Notes: a model not told the origin generated them from the sequence alone. A stretch of 64,000 nucleotides of DNA from Catonia carolina (GCA_035578175.1 JAQMRL010000006.1:65022001-65086000), one strand, 5' to 3'. Shown: positions 32,491 through 44,458, counted from the stretch's first letter. Numbers and translations are program-made.

Positions 32491-33273
32491 AGAAATTCAA
32501 AATTAGGCTACGAGTTAAAATGGCATTTGCTGCTTTTAATTGGTCGCAAAGAGCCAACGATCCTACTGCTAGAAATCGAGGTAAATGTGGAAAGGAAAAT
32601 TCTTTTACGGAATTTCTATTACCGGTAACTTGGTAATTTTTTAGATTACCAAGAACTTACAATTTTTATTAGACTACTAAACTTAAAATACTGAATAAAT
32701 TGCTCTGATTGATTACTTATTGCGCTTAGATAATAAAGTTTAATAATAGAAGTACTCATAAAATTCTATCAGACTATTCAAATAAAACCAAAACACTTAA
32801 TAACAATTATATCTAGACTACTTTAACTATAAAAACTATAAAAAATAAACTAAAACCAAAATTCTACCATAAAATTGATCACCAATAAAAAAATCAAATA
32901 AAATATTAATGTATTCTACAATAAATAACTAATTAAATTAACCTACGATTTTTAATACGAACAATAAAACTTAGATCAAAAAGCTTTTAGTTAGAACAAA
33001 AAATAAATTGAATAGTCAAAAAAATATCTACGAAATCTCTGAATTTTATTTGCATTACAATAAATTAAAAACGGTTAGCTCCTTATAAAAGTATAGGATG
33101 TTTCGTAAAAAGTTTGACAAAATTTATTTGAAAAACCAACAGAAAAAGTTGAATATGGTTAGGGAGAAGAACCTTCAGATCAGCATGTCCAAGGAAAATA
33201 TAAAATAATGAAGTATTATAACTTTACTTATTTGTTAACGACTTCAATTGTCTAAGAAAATGTTCTCATTGAA
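32491..33273. other. AT-rich stretch, nothing recognised
   Basis: Very A-rich; no frames, RNA signals or repeat family seen. Confidence 0.5.
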
Positions 33274-33275
33274 TA

Positions 33276-34442
33276 GGGGAAACCGGGGCTAGTAGGCGCA
33301 GTGGCAAGTAGGGGCACACGCGATAAATCTGTTGTTTAGATGTTGTCAATCCTGAAACTTGGACCACTGTTTCCGGTAGTCACTGTGAGTATTTCGTTGT
33401 GTTTTGAGCCGTTTATGATAGCGTAAAAACGTTCAACAATATTTTTTTTTGTTTTTTACCACACGTGAGTAAAATTTCGGTTTCTCTGTTATTAGATTTT
33501 CATACAAAAGTGTGGTTAAATAACCTATTAATATTTGTATCATTAAATTCACTAGTTCTTTGTGGTTTTCGCTGTGCCAAGTTTAAGCAAATTGATTGCT
33601 TAGTTTATTAACTACGCCATCGTTTTTCCAAAACGGTGAGTCGGGGCAAGTTGGCGCATGCATCAACTTATTCCAGTCAAATGAGAACGGCACACTATAT
33701 TTGTATTGTCTTTCATCTTACAAAAAAAAGAAAACTAGGAGAGCTTCGGATAAGGTGCGCTTCATGTAGTATGTAGTTGTGGGTCCATGAAGCTGCGCAG
33801 GAGAGCCAACAATTTTCTTTAGGTGTGCTAATTGTGATTCATGTAATGACATTGAATAGTCCCTTGTAGGTTCCTACAAGGTTTCCTAATGTTTATTCCT
33901 ATACCCAAAATTAACCCAAATAATATGAAGTCATCTGTTTTTGTAAGTAGTTTTGTAGTTCATTTGGTTAAAATGAGTAAACCTATTTAGACGTCTGATA
34001 AGCATTAAAATATAGATTCTTTAAAATGTAGATTACTGGAAAAGTTAATTTTGTTTTCATTGCCTGTTCTGGTATTCCAGTTTTGTACTAGTTAATCAAT
34101 AACATTCATTAAAATAATTCGTTTCAGATGTTGCTTTATTTTATTTGCAATGCCACACACATATATAGGCCTAACTATTTAATAAATGAATAATAACTTG
34201 TGCCAACTTACCAGGTACTTGCGCCAACTAACCCCGAGGTTAGGGTAAGTTGGCGCATGGGTTTTAATGACTTGAAATGTTCATAACTCACAAAATATTT
34301 AAGTTGAAAAAATTAAAAAATTAAGACTTTAAGGCTGATATGTTAAGACATGTCATCAGCATAAAAGAAAATCTCTAATACTTCATAAACAGCTACAAAA
34401 AATATATATGTAAAAAGTGCGCCAACTAGCCCCAGTCTCCCC
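33276..34442. mobile_element. TA-flanked DNA transposon, non-autonomous, with subterminal repeats
   Basis: The ends 'ggggaaaccggggctagtag' (33276 on) and the inverse of '...ctagccccagtctcccc' (to 34442) match over ~26 bp with about four differences, and TA flanks both (33274-33275 and 34443-34444). The motif 'ggggcaagttggcgca' recurs inside in both orientations (near 33650, 34203, 34220 and 34245), probably transposase-binding sites. No transposase frame was found. TA duplications suggest a Tc1/mariner/pogo-type element. Confidence 0.77.
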
Positions 34443-34506
34443 TACTACTGTGATACCTATCTTAGTTTTTTGTTTATTTCTAATGTTTATTACTAATATT
34501 AGGTTA

Positions 34507-35205
34507 TAAACACCCCCAGAACGTTTGGTCAGCACGGGGGCAAGAGACCAATAGCTCCCAACTAAAAATAGAAATACTCAGCAATACGCACCACTTCACA
34601 ATGAAACAAAAACTATAAAGTAAATTATAGTACATTCGGCACCTTAAATGTAAGATCTTAAATATCTGAAGAACAAATTGTAGAACTTAAACAAGCTTTA
34701 AGCAATAGTGATATTGACATATTAGGATTATCGAAAATAAGAAGACAAGGTGAAAAAATAATTGAGAGGAAAAGCAAATTTATATTTTTCTATTTCGGAG
34801 AAATATCTGGAAGAAATGGACTGGTTTTTTAGTTCACCATAAATATAGAAATGATATTTTAGAATTCAAACCTATATCAGATAGAATCTCTACCCTCAGT
34901 ATTAGACGAAATCAAGTGATACTACGGTTTTTCAGGTTTATGCATCGACCAGCTCTTCTACTGAAGAAGAAATTGTGGGAGAGGCCTTAGCCCAAAAATG
35001 AGCCTAGCTTCCTAAATACTTATATAAAAAAAAGTGATTATGATTTTATTTGGACATTAAAGTTAAAAATTATAAATTGATTTGTTTTTTATATAATTAA
35101 AAATATATTACACATATTGTCTTATGTGTAATGTATCTACTCACTGTAAAATATGTAATTTTAAAGGAGACTAATAAAAAGGCTATTATTATTATTATTA
35201 TTATT
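34507..35205 (+). mobile_element. Internally deleted non-LTR element with endonuclease start and (ATT)n tail
   Basis: About 700 bp between the two halves of a C fragment. It starts with a GC-richer 5' region, then an endonuclease fragment, a non-coding part, 'aataaaaaggc' and an (ATT)n tail (35186-35205) as the 3' end. No reverse transcriptase is present. The target duplication is blurred by the AT-rich tail. Confidence 0.65.
34633..35001 (+). pseudogene. Non-LTR endonuclease N-terminal fragment
   Basis: Decayed frame reads GTLNVRS, a stop, then ISEEQIVELKQALSNSDID and ILGLSKIRRQGEKI, the opening of an AP-type endonuclease ('GTWNVRSL ... ILGLSEIR' in intact relatives), followed by FYFGEISGRNGL. 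After a frame change 'VYASTSSSTEEEIVGEALA' corresponds to the 'VYAP' block and the adjacent helix. It then stops at about 35001. At least one stop and one frameshift. The catalytic glutamate position reads lysine (SKIR), so it is inactive. Confidence 0.7.
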
Positions 35206-35276
35206 AGATATATTGTTCACTATTTGCATTAGCAAGAGAAATTCGTGTGAGTGTTTCATACCAGATCTTTTTTATT

Positions 35277-35945
35277 GTCATCGAAAGCAAAAATAAAGTA
35301 AAAACAGCAGAAATTTTAATAAATAAAAAACTGAAACTGTCAAGCAACTTATATCGCACCCTGTACTGAAATTTTTCTTTCAACCCTCATAAAAATTGAC
35401 TCGATCAATAAACAAATAAAAACTAACAGATGGGTTAGCTACTTACATAAATAAAAGTTACAATAATAAAATTTATAAATTTAAAACGCATAAAAACGAA
35501 AACAGATCTTATATTAAATAAAGTACAGAGAGCATTTAAATACGATTATAACAAATTTCAGTTAAATTCTATCCACTACAGTTCAGAAATAACTGACATA
35601 TAAAAATGTTAACTGCCAAAATAAACCGTGAACACTCTCTTAAAAAATACTAAAAATACATTAAAATAAAAACAGATTGCAAAAGTTTACGATTAAATAA
35701 AAAAAAACAAGACACGAGATGGCGTTTACAGAATAGATTAAAAATAACGAATACAAATGACAATTTTAAATCATTTAAATTAGACTTAATTTATTATTGT
35801 TCGTTGCATTCTTTTTGTAAGAGAGTAAAGATTTATCTATTCTAATTTTGATTTAAACCGAAAAAATAACTTTAGATTTCATTAAAACCACAAGAATTAT
35901 CAACAAACAAAACAGTATAGGCCCTACATGAAATTCTACAATTAC
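35277..35945. other. AT-rich stretch, nothing recognised
   Basis: No feature seen. Confidence 0.5.
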
Positions 35946-36458
35946 TAAAAACTTGGTGTGAAACACTACCACGACTTTCTTACCAATGTAAAAAATAAAA
36001 ATCTGGTGTAAAACACAACTTTCTCTTGCCAATGCAAATAATTAACAATATAATCTAACATTAGTAATAAAACATTAGAAATAAACAAAAAACCTAACCT
36101 CAATAAACGTAACCTTATTTTAATCATGAGTGAAAGACGCAAAATGAAAATCAACCTCAGTTTAGCTTAAAAATACGAAAAGTCACTCTTTCACGCTAAA
36201 CTAGACTCAGTAGGGAAAAATGCTATAAATAAAAGTTGTAGATCTTTTATTTTCCATAAATTTGATTAAAATGTTACGACTTTTGTCGTAAAATGCATAC
36301 TAAGGCCGAAATCTTAAAAAAAAATCGATTTTTCACACGTTTTCAAATATTTTATCACTAATGTTTATTTCAAATATTTTATTACTAATGTTAGGTTTAT
36401 TGTTAATTATTTGCATTGGCAAGAGAAAGTTGTGTGAGTGTTTCACACGATTTTTACT
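35946..36458. repeat. Family C fragments arranged head to head
   Basis: 35993-36345 is the 3' part of C in reverse ('aataaaaatctggtg' to 'tttttcacacgttttc'). 36356-36458 is the C terminal part in forward orientation ('tatttcaaatattttattac' to 'gtgtgagtgtttcacacg'). A second, shorter terminus (35950-35992) precedes the first. 36360-36480 is thus inverted relative to 35950-36090. Confidence 0.75.
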
Positions 36459-37709
36459 GCATTTGATGAGCAAAGTACAAAATATCAGTAACCTGCAGGA
36501 CTGTTACGGTGTAGAGAGACACAAGTTTGCTCTTTATACTGGCTGCCAAGTAAAAATTACTGTTATGGTTACAAACATTCTGAAAGTACATTGAACACGA
36601 AGATGAAGAATGTTTTACAGAGTTTATGCTGTTGCAGGTGAAGCTAATTGACCCGCTTAAGGCAATTTTTTATTAATGAGATTTTGGCTAAAGGGGTCAG
36701 AAAACTAACACTATCTAAAAAAAATCGTAATATTTAACTCTTTCAAGTCGTTATAAGCAGATATTAAGACATGCAGTAATTAGGAAATGTAACACGTGTA
36801 AAAACAAAACAACCAATATGTAAAATCGATTTATAAAAGTAACAATGAAAAACTGATAACACGGAACAAGTGGTTTTATCTTAAATAAATAACGAACATA
36901 GCCGAAGTACTATATTAACCGGATAGTTCAATAACACGTTTATTTACATTTACCTTCCAACAGTAAACAAAGGCAAGGTGTATTAAACACAGATAATTTG
37001 TCGAACTTTATAATACAAACTAAAATCCTTAAACAAATATTGAAATTTTCTGATGATACATTTCTTTGACTACACAGCGACAAATATTAACTAGAGAAAA
37101 GACCGGCTAGATTTAGTTAATAGGAAAAATAAAAATACATTCTAATCCATACACCACATCTACACAAATGCGAAACTTCTCGCTGTCTGACTGACTCGTC
37201 ATTATTTCTGTTATTTTCCCGATTACATCGAGAGCACAAATTCGGGATATTTGTATGTTAACGCCTATTGCCACGACGCTAGTACTAACTTGGCAGTTGA
37301 CTAGCAGCTAGCAAAAGAGCGTAACTGGAACCAACTAATAGCTGGTTTAGTTAAAGCGCTAGTAAACTTCAATATACGGTCTCTGACCACATTATAGCCT
37401 GATTTCATAAGGAGAGCGCTGGGCAAAACGTGCGTCTGCATTAGTATAGTCTTGTATGTACTGCAATAGTTCAGCGTATGTAATGAACAATGGAACAGCA
37501 TGCCTACAAAATATAATGGGTGTTGTCCATTTTCAACAACACTGACTGTATTTACATCTAACTGTAGGTCGGAGGGGTATGCAGGACGAAGTCAAGTATG
37601 CGCATGCGTAGCCCAGTGCTCACAGTAATTAGCTTGGCCTTTACTTTTCTCATTTTGTTGAAATAAATTAAAATTAAGAACACCACTAAAAACAAGTAAA
37701 TTGATACAT
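36459..37709. other. Unassigned sequence
   Basis: Somewhat more balanced base composition at 37140-37640, but frames are short and motif-free. Nothing supported. Confidence 0.45.
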
Positions 37710-38106
37710 ACATTGGACACAATATAGGTTACGAGGTCGAGAAGAACTGCACAAGGAAAATGAACGATTAGAAAAAGAAGACTAAAATTTTACGGACACC
37801 AGGTACAGAATGGATGACAACCGGTTGACAAAACAAATTTTTAAGACACTAAATAATAAACCTAAGATGTCGGATAAATGGTTTTAAGCCAGAAACGATA
37901 TTGAATAAACCGAGAAAACTTAACTGACCGAACCAAATTCAGACAACTAATTACGAACTTTAAGAGCTTCCATTAAAAGGAAAACCACAACAACGGGAGG
38001 GTAGAAGAAAGGAGAAAAGCTTAAAGTGAACTAATGCTGAAAATGTGGACAACAAAAAGAGCTACCACAAACGTCTTAAGTCACCTCATATGGTTCAAAA
38101 TTGGAT
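37710..38106 (+). pseudogene. Non-LTR reverse transcriptase 3' fragment, copy 2
   Basis: Decayed reading includes 'RLKFYGHQVQNG' with 'RMDDNRLTKQIFKTLNNK' in an adjacent frame, then 'NRENLTEPNQIQTTNYEL'-like sequence and an ending shared with 16995-17665 ('gtcacctcatatggttcaaa'). Same family as that copy; the upstream part is missing here. Many frame breaks. Confidence 0.65.
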
Positions 38107-38281
38107 ACGTGATGATTTTGAGAGGAAAAATCATGCGTTAACATGCGTTAACTTAATCCAGGTCGAAGAAAAACGTTATGGCTAAAAAAACCTACGCGAC
38201 TAGTAAAATAGGCACTACACCATACAATTCACCACAATGTTTACACCATGTATACACCATAATGGTATACAGATAAACGTT

Positions 38282-39219
38282 CTTTTTACTTTCTCTTGCC
38301 TATATGAATATATAGGAAGGAAAGTATTGTTTTCATGTCGATTTTTCGAAATCGAGTTTTCACCGGATCTATACGTTTTCAGACCTCCTGAACCCAAAAA
38401 ACATGTTTTTAGCGATTGGTCTGTGTGTGTGTGTGTGTGTGTGAACAGAATATCTCAAGAACGGAACATCGTACGAACTTGAAACTTAAGTTACATACCA
38501 CTACCGGACCCGACACGAACATTTTCATCAAAATCGGTCAACTGGAAGTAGTAGTTTATTCGTATAATTTTTCAATTTTTTGCGATTTTCTCAAAAACTG
38601 GTCCTACGATTTTTTTAAAAGTCGCCTGGTTTACTACATTTTTTATGCTCTACAAGATAGAGTAGGCGCCATGTCTGCTGAAACTCTGCGCGAGGCTGTT
38701 TTTACGTAAAAACATTTTCTTTTTAAGATTGCGGCTTTAATATGCATTTTAGTGCAAAACGTTATATAATAAAAGTTGTAGAAAATGTAAAATTCTACAA
38801 CTTTTATTTCAAACATTTTTTGTATAACGCTTAGTTTAGCGGTAATTAGCAATTTTCTGTTTTTTTCTCACGAAAACGTGTGAAAAATCTATTTTTTTAA
38901 AGATTTCGGCCTTAGTATGCATTTTATAGCAAAAGTGTACATAATTAAATTTATAGGAAATTAAAAGATCTACAACTTTTATTTAGAACATTTTTCTCTA
39001 CAGAGCCTAGTTTAGCGTGAAAGTGTGATTTTCCGTTTTTTTTAAGCCAAATTGAGTTCGATTTTCATTTTGCGTCATTCACTCATGATTAAAATAAGGT
39101 TATGTTTTTGAGGTTAGTTTTTGTTTATTTCTAATATTTTATTAATAATGTTAGGTTTATTATTAATTATTTGCATTGGCAAGAGAAAGTTGTGTGAGTG
39201 TTTCACACCAGATTTTTTA
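38282..39219 (+). repeat. Family C repeat, full length
   Basis: Forward copy from 'ttactttctcttgcctatat' to 'tttcacaccagattttttac'. (TG)n core at 38422-38442. The two internal subrepeats begin at about 38725 and 38900. Confidence 0.92.
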
Positions 39220-40201
39220 CCCAATACAATCCAAACTGCTGAGATCGTTACCAACGTACTAAAAAGATACGGCACATGAAAACAAATTAGAGACATTTAA
39301 AACAGACTTGAAAATCTCAAAATGAAATTTCATATCGATCATTACACATACACTCGTATCTGTGAAAAATAAAAATAATTCCAAAATCCACAACGGTAAA
39401 AAACATCTAAGCCATCGAATGGAATAAAAATGTAATATAAAATATGATTCGTAATTAAAAATTCAATTAAAAGAAAATGAGGACACTAATTACCTTCAAT
39501 TATTTTCAAATTAGCGAGCAAATTAAGCCTTGAAAAATGTAGAATAAATAACGAAAATGCTTACGTTTATACTTTGATTAGATTTTCCTCCCTTTTCAGA
39601 GAACAATTTTCCTTAACAACGTATACAGTTGTAGAACACTGAACAAAAGAAAAAAATGAAGAAAGCTGCATACAAGCCGGGTAAAATAGAAAATAAAAAA
39701 ATACTACAGTTATTTAATGAAGGGATAAAAACAGGAGTAAAAGGGGTCAGGGGAGATGTTTTAATTTCAAAATTAAATCTTAGAAGGGTTCTTTTAATTT
39801 AGAAAAAGGCATTTAGAAGGGTTCCGGTAATTTTTAAAGGAATCATTTCAAAGATATGGCTTCATTTGTTTGTTCTTATAAACAAATAAAAATCACAAAT
39901 TATCTTCCTCTGGAGAAAAAAAAGCACTAAAAGAAATAAATTTTAAAAGAATTAATTAGATATTTAAAACATAATTATCAAAATAATAAAATTGTACTGA
40001 AGTAAAATACTTACTATATGATTAATCATTTCTGTATAATCACTTTTCTGTAAATAATTATTTACAGAAATGTGGAAATAAGGAAAATATTTTTTAGCTG
40101 ATAAGATGAAAATCACTTTTTCTCCATTTTTCCCTCCATTTTCAAGTACATGATCATTTTAAGCACCCTACCTTTCCATTTTCTTGGCATAACCAAACTG
40201 T
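39220..40201. other. AT-rich stretch, nothing recognised
   Basis: No feature seen; 40020-40080 contains a short inverted 'tttctgtaaataa' pair only. Confidence 0.5.
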
Positions 40202-40556
40202 ATGCCTATAACAGGCAGGTGGAGTGTTAAATTAATTGCACTCGATCTGTTAGTTCCAGGGCTACAAAAAATAGTTCTGTTTCTATTTTAACTATTTAAC
40301 TATTTTAACTATAAGAGGTAAAGGTGTAAAAGGCACTAGTCAGAGTCAACTCCTCTGAGAGTAATGAATTCACTATACAGCCAGACCGTGTGGTGAATGA
40401 AGTGAAGGTGTCATTTGCAAGCTGGAAAGCCTGCAAATGACACTTTCAACTCAGTGAGGAAGGCAATATTAAACCACCTCACTCCTCGTTTTTACTTAGT
40501 AAAATATCTAGAGGTTCAAACCAGCCTTTCGGCTGTTGACCTAAACAACAACAAGA
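40202..40556 (+). repeat. SINE-like family B with internal deletions
   Basis: Forward copy from 'tatgcctataacaggcaggt' to 'ctgttgacctaaacaacaac'. The block between 'ctgtttct' and 'agaggtaaagg' and the 'tgcttttcagagggc' block are rearranged or lost. Confidence 0.83.
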
Positions 40557-40605
40557 TGAAAAAAAAACAACTACAGCCATTTCACGTAAACAAACAGTTT
40601 TTCTG

Positions 40606-40770
40606 TTCTCCCCCCCCCCCCCTAACAAGCATAATTTTTCACATTTTGTGGATATTTCTTATGTAGGTATTTTTACAGTATTTTAAACGGTTAAAACGGT
40701 GAAAATACTTAAAAAAATCATACATCATTATTTTTCAAGTTAACGTTAAAGTGTTTTTCCTTTTTTAAAA
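40606..40770. repeat. Element E single arm
   Basis: After a 14-base C run (40609-40622) come 'taacaagcataatttttcac', 'ttttgtggatatttcttatg' and 'tttttcaagttaacgtta', matching the left arm of element E at 4355-4480. Confidence 0.65.
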
Positions 40771-41640
40771 ATTAACCTTAAACTATTTATTGATAATTAA
40801 ATTATTTAATAATATTTTATGTTAATTTTTTTCTCTTTATTTAGGAAATTCACAATCTGTTGGAAACAATCAGGGAATATGATAACACAAAATTTGGAAA
40901 AAATTAACATGGTAAATTAAACGTGAGTGGAGACACAGTCCAGTGACAGAACTCCGACGTGAATAGAAAGGTGTAGAATTAAGGCACGTACATTACACCA
41001 GAACACAATTTACTACACAAGTCTAGGAATAAAAAACTAATACAGCAATACGTAGTTAAAAAATATAACCGAAAATATGTAACAATTTAAAAATGTCCGG
41101 TTGAGAGACATTTGTTAAAACTAAACAATGGTTAACCTTTAAATAGAGAAAGAGAGAGAGAGAATACCAAAAACACGGCACATGTTATTTTATAACAACC
41201 AAATAACCTAAACTATTTACCTTTGTATTATACAATAATAACCCAACAAAATTACTTTGACAAGAACAATTGTAACAATTTCAGGATAACATTGTTACGA
41301 ATGTATTTATAATGTTTGGATACATTTAGGTTAGTTACATTCAAGTTTCAAGTAGCAAGCAATAATTGATCTGGGAATACATAATACAGTATAACAATAG
41401 ATGTTGCATAAATGTTGTTGACACTACACGTAGAGCATAAATGGTGTACAATATCCAGAAATAACGAGATCCGTTACCCACTCGGCCGTATTTTAATCAA
41501 CTCATTGATGCAATAATTAATTATTACACACACGCACTAATACAAGTATAATAACCAACTACAATTACATATTCTTGTACTTGAACGAATGATAAACAGT
41601 AATTCATTATGTTTTGACAACGCACCCGTTACCCCAAAGT
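40771..41640. other. AT-rich stretch with a short (AG)n tract
   Basis: (AG)n at about 41150-41162. Otherwise nothing recognised. Confidence 0.5.
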
Positions 41641-41654
41641 AGAACAAAAGTTTC

Positions 41655-41736
41655 TCGCCGCAGAACAGCTGATTTTTGGAGACGATAGTTCCACGGTTCA
41701 AGTCCTACTAAACGTATTTTTTTGTTATTCCTAATT
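41655..41736 (+). repeat. SINE A head fragment, forward, abutting an inverted copy
   Basis: 'cagaacagctgatttttgga', 'acggttcaagtcctactaaa' is a 5'-truncated SINE A head in forward orientation. It joins directly the 3' end of a reverse SINE A copy. Confidence 0.65.
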
Positions 41737-42478
41737 TTTGTACACTGCAATCTATTTCAATTTAGAACAATAAACAACCAAATGGCCCAAGGAGATGAGA
41801 ATGATCTGCCCTTAACAGACAGGTGGAGTGTCAATTTATTTACACTCAATCTGTCCATTGCAGGGCTAAAATAAATAGTTCTGTTTCTCATCACATGGTC
41901 AGCCAATTAAATGACTGAATCATGTACGAACAGAAGAGGTAGAGGTGCAAAAGACACTAATCAGAGTTGTCTCCTCTGAAAGTAATGAATTTCATTATAC
42001 AGCCAGACCCTGTGGTGAATGAAGTGAAGGTGTCATTTGCAGAGTGGAAAATATGTGCTTTTCAGAGGGCCTGGCATGCTGATAAGCGTAATTTTTCACT
42101 AAGTGAGGAAGGCTGGTAAACCACCTCACTCCTTGTTTTACTTAGTAAAACCTCTAGAGGTTCAAACCAGCCTTTCGACTGATGACCTAAACAACAACAA
42201 CAACAAGCAACCACATGACCCAAGGAGATGAGAATGATATGTATGAGGTGTAAATTAGATGTAGTCTTGTACAGACCCAGGCCGACTATTCCTGAGAGAG
42301 TATGGTTAATTGAACCCCAACCATCAAAGTACACCGGTAACCACTGTCTAATATTCAAATCCGTATATAAATAACTTACCTTTACTAGGATTTGAACCAG
42401 GAACCTTCGTCTCCGAAAATCAGCTCTTGAACAGCTGACTCGTGGCGACGACTTTACCTCTAGACCGGTGGTTACTAA
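41737..42478 (-). mobile_element. SINE A, reverse, interrupted by SINE B
   Basis: The 3' end (41737-41805) and body plus head (42208-42478) of a reverse SINE A. Box B complement 'ggatttgaacc' is near 42390 and box A complement 'cctctagacc' near 42458-42467. A family B insertion (41806-42207) separates the parts and duplicated about 31 bp of SINE A. Confidence 0.85.
41806..42207 (+). repeat. SINE-like family B, full length, inside SINE A
   Basis: From 'ctgcccttaacagacaggtg' to '(acaaca)n' tail. Flanks 41775-41805 and 42208-42238 match at 29 of 31 positions, an unusually long target duplication. Confidence 0.9.
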
Positions 42479-42922
42479 AGGTACTGGCTTGAGTCCAACC
42501 TCCGAGTAGTTGGGAGGAATGCAGTGCGTTGTTTGGGAGAATGAATGAGTGTATGAATGAATCAGTAATGTTTCACAGCTGCTGCATTTGTAGTGGTAGC
42601 GTGTACTAACTAGACTAAAAACATATTCTTATCATCCGGCGCATTAATTTAACAAATATCTACCGGGTTATTAACTTGGTCGGTTCATAATAATTATTTA
42701 ACTTACCATTTTATATTAAAACATGTAAATAAATAACTGTAATAAAAACAAACAAATATGTTAAATACGGAAAGGTTGAAAACGAATGTTTTGTATCAGA
42801 GTAATACAACAATCGTTCTCCCAGCATGCGTCACTCATTCATTATACCTCACCCGTACCCTTCACCCCGCAACTACACGGAGCAGGGACTCGCGCAGTAT
42901 TTACTTTCCATTTACATTCACA
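42479..42922. other. Unassigned sequence
   Basis: Overlapping frames of 67-90 codons at 42758-43098 run into the SINE and show no motif; I do not consider them genes. Confidence 0.5.
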
Positions 42923-42942
42923 AGACCCACATTTCACGAAGA

Positions 42943-43255
42943 CCCACCGGTCTTCGTGTAAATGTGGTAAAGTCGTCGCCACGGGTCAGCTGTTCAACAG
43001 CTGATTTTCGGAGACGAAAACGGAGACCTAGTGAAGGTAGTTACTTTTATACGGATTTGAATGCAAGACAGTGGTTACCGTTGTACTTTGATGGTTAGGG
43101 TTCAATTAACGATATTCTCTCACGAATGGTCGCCCTGTGTCTGTACAAGACACTTCATCAATGTCATACTCATCATCCTCATATCATTGGGTCATGGGGT
43201 TGCTTATTGTTCTGAATTGAACAGATTGCAATGGACACACAGTGGGAATAAAAAA
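42943..43255 (+). mobile_element. SINE A with a rearranged head
   Basis: Starts 'acccaccggtct', carries a ~12 bp foreign insert, then continues 'ggtaaagtcgtcgcc' and the body to 'gggaataaaaaataa'. The box B segment is deleted ('gagacctagtgaagg'). Confidence 0.82.
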
Positions 43256-43258
43256 TAA

Positions 43259-43687
43259 TAGTAAAAAAAATGTAATCAATATTATTTAAAAAAAATTAAG
43301 ATGTGTAAACGTTAGTATAGAACTGATTGGTACAACACTCATGATAACTAAAAAAATATTTTCAATATATTATCTGAGCGGATCCGTTTGTCAATTGTTT
43401 AAGAAGTGTTTTATTTAAATTATAACAAATAAATTTGCTTGGGACAATGTTAATTAATTGAAGAAATGCATATGAACTGTCTTCTACAAACGGTTGGATC
43501 TGAATGGTGTGTTTCAAAAGTTGGTCGGAGGTTATAATACGATTGGCGGACACTAAACAAAGACACAAAAAACAGATAAACTAATTTTACCGTACCAATC
43601 TACGAGTAATTAACGCATAATGCACTATAACAGTTTTTTAGTTTTTTCAGTTTTTTTTCAATGCCAATAACAGTTTTTACGAGATTT
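43259..43687. other. Unassigned AT-rich sequence
   Basis: Nothing recognised. Confidence 0.5.
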
Positions 43688-44093
43688 TTACAATTTTTTT
43701 ACGAGAAAACAACCTCCCCAAAAATTTCAGCAAAATATGGCGCCTACCCTATCTTGTAAAGCATAAAAAATGAAGTAAATAAGGCGATTTTTAAAAAAAT
43801 TGTAAGACCCCCGTTTTTGAGAAAATCGCAAACAAGTGAAAAAATACTACTTCCGGTAGACCGATTTTGATGAAAATGTTTTTGTGTAGGGTCCTCTAGT
43901 GGTTTCTAAAGTTTCAAGTTCGTACGATGTTCCGTTCTTGAGATATTTTGTTCACACACACAGATCAACCGCTAAAAACATGTTTTTGGGTTCAGGGCGT
44001 CTGAAAACGTGTAGATCCGGTGAAAACTCGATTTCGAAAAATCGAAAACAATACTTTCCTTCCTATATATTCATATAGGCAAGAGAAAGTAAA
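43688..44093 (-). repeat. Family C repeat, 5' half
   Basis: Reverse copy from 'acgagaaaacaacctcccc' to 'aggcaagagaaagtaaaaat'. It lacks the subrepeat half. The CA core is reduced to about 8 bases. Confidence 0.83.
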
Positions 44094-44458
44094 AATATAT
44101 TTTTTTTGGATGTGGCTGGTTTTGATACTAGACCCCTTCACAATGAACGGTTAACTTTAAAGAATTTTGTTTTATTAATTTAGGTTAGAAAAATATTGCG
44201 CATTACCTCATCAGATTAGATGCAGTAATATTTAAAAAAATCAAATTAACGCAAAGTCGTTTAAATACAAAAATAAAATCGAAGTAAAAGAATTGCGTCC
44301 ACAATCATACAGATTTTTCAAACGGAATCATTCATTAACACATGAGAAAAACAATCAGACATAATTCAGTAAAAAGGTTCGAAATATCTTATTAACAAAA
44401 ACTTATGAAAAAACAAGAATTTACAAACACATTTACCATGAACTGAAGTAGGTACAAC
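44094..44458. other. Unassigned AT-rich sequence
   Basis: Nothing recognised. Confidence 0.5.

Larger units (their letters stand above)
34456..35276 (+). repeat. Family C 3' end fragment split by a non-LTR derivative
   Basis: 'ttttttgtttatttctaatg' and 'attactaatattaggtta' (34460-34506) continue at 35208-35276 with 'ttgttcactatttgcattag', 'gtgtgagtgtttcataccag'. In intact C copies these are contiguous, so 34507-35205 is an insertion. Confidence 0.72.

Noticed and set aside
38416..38709. 97-codon frame within a family C repeat
   Set aside because: Starts in the TG microsatellite and is not conserved as a frame between C copies.
42758..43098. Three overlapping 67-90 codon frames
   Set aside because: All run into SINE A sequence, in three different frames with no family similarity.
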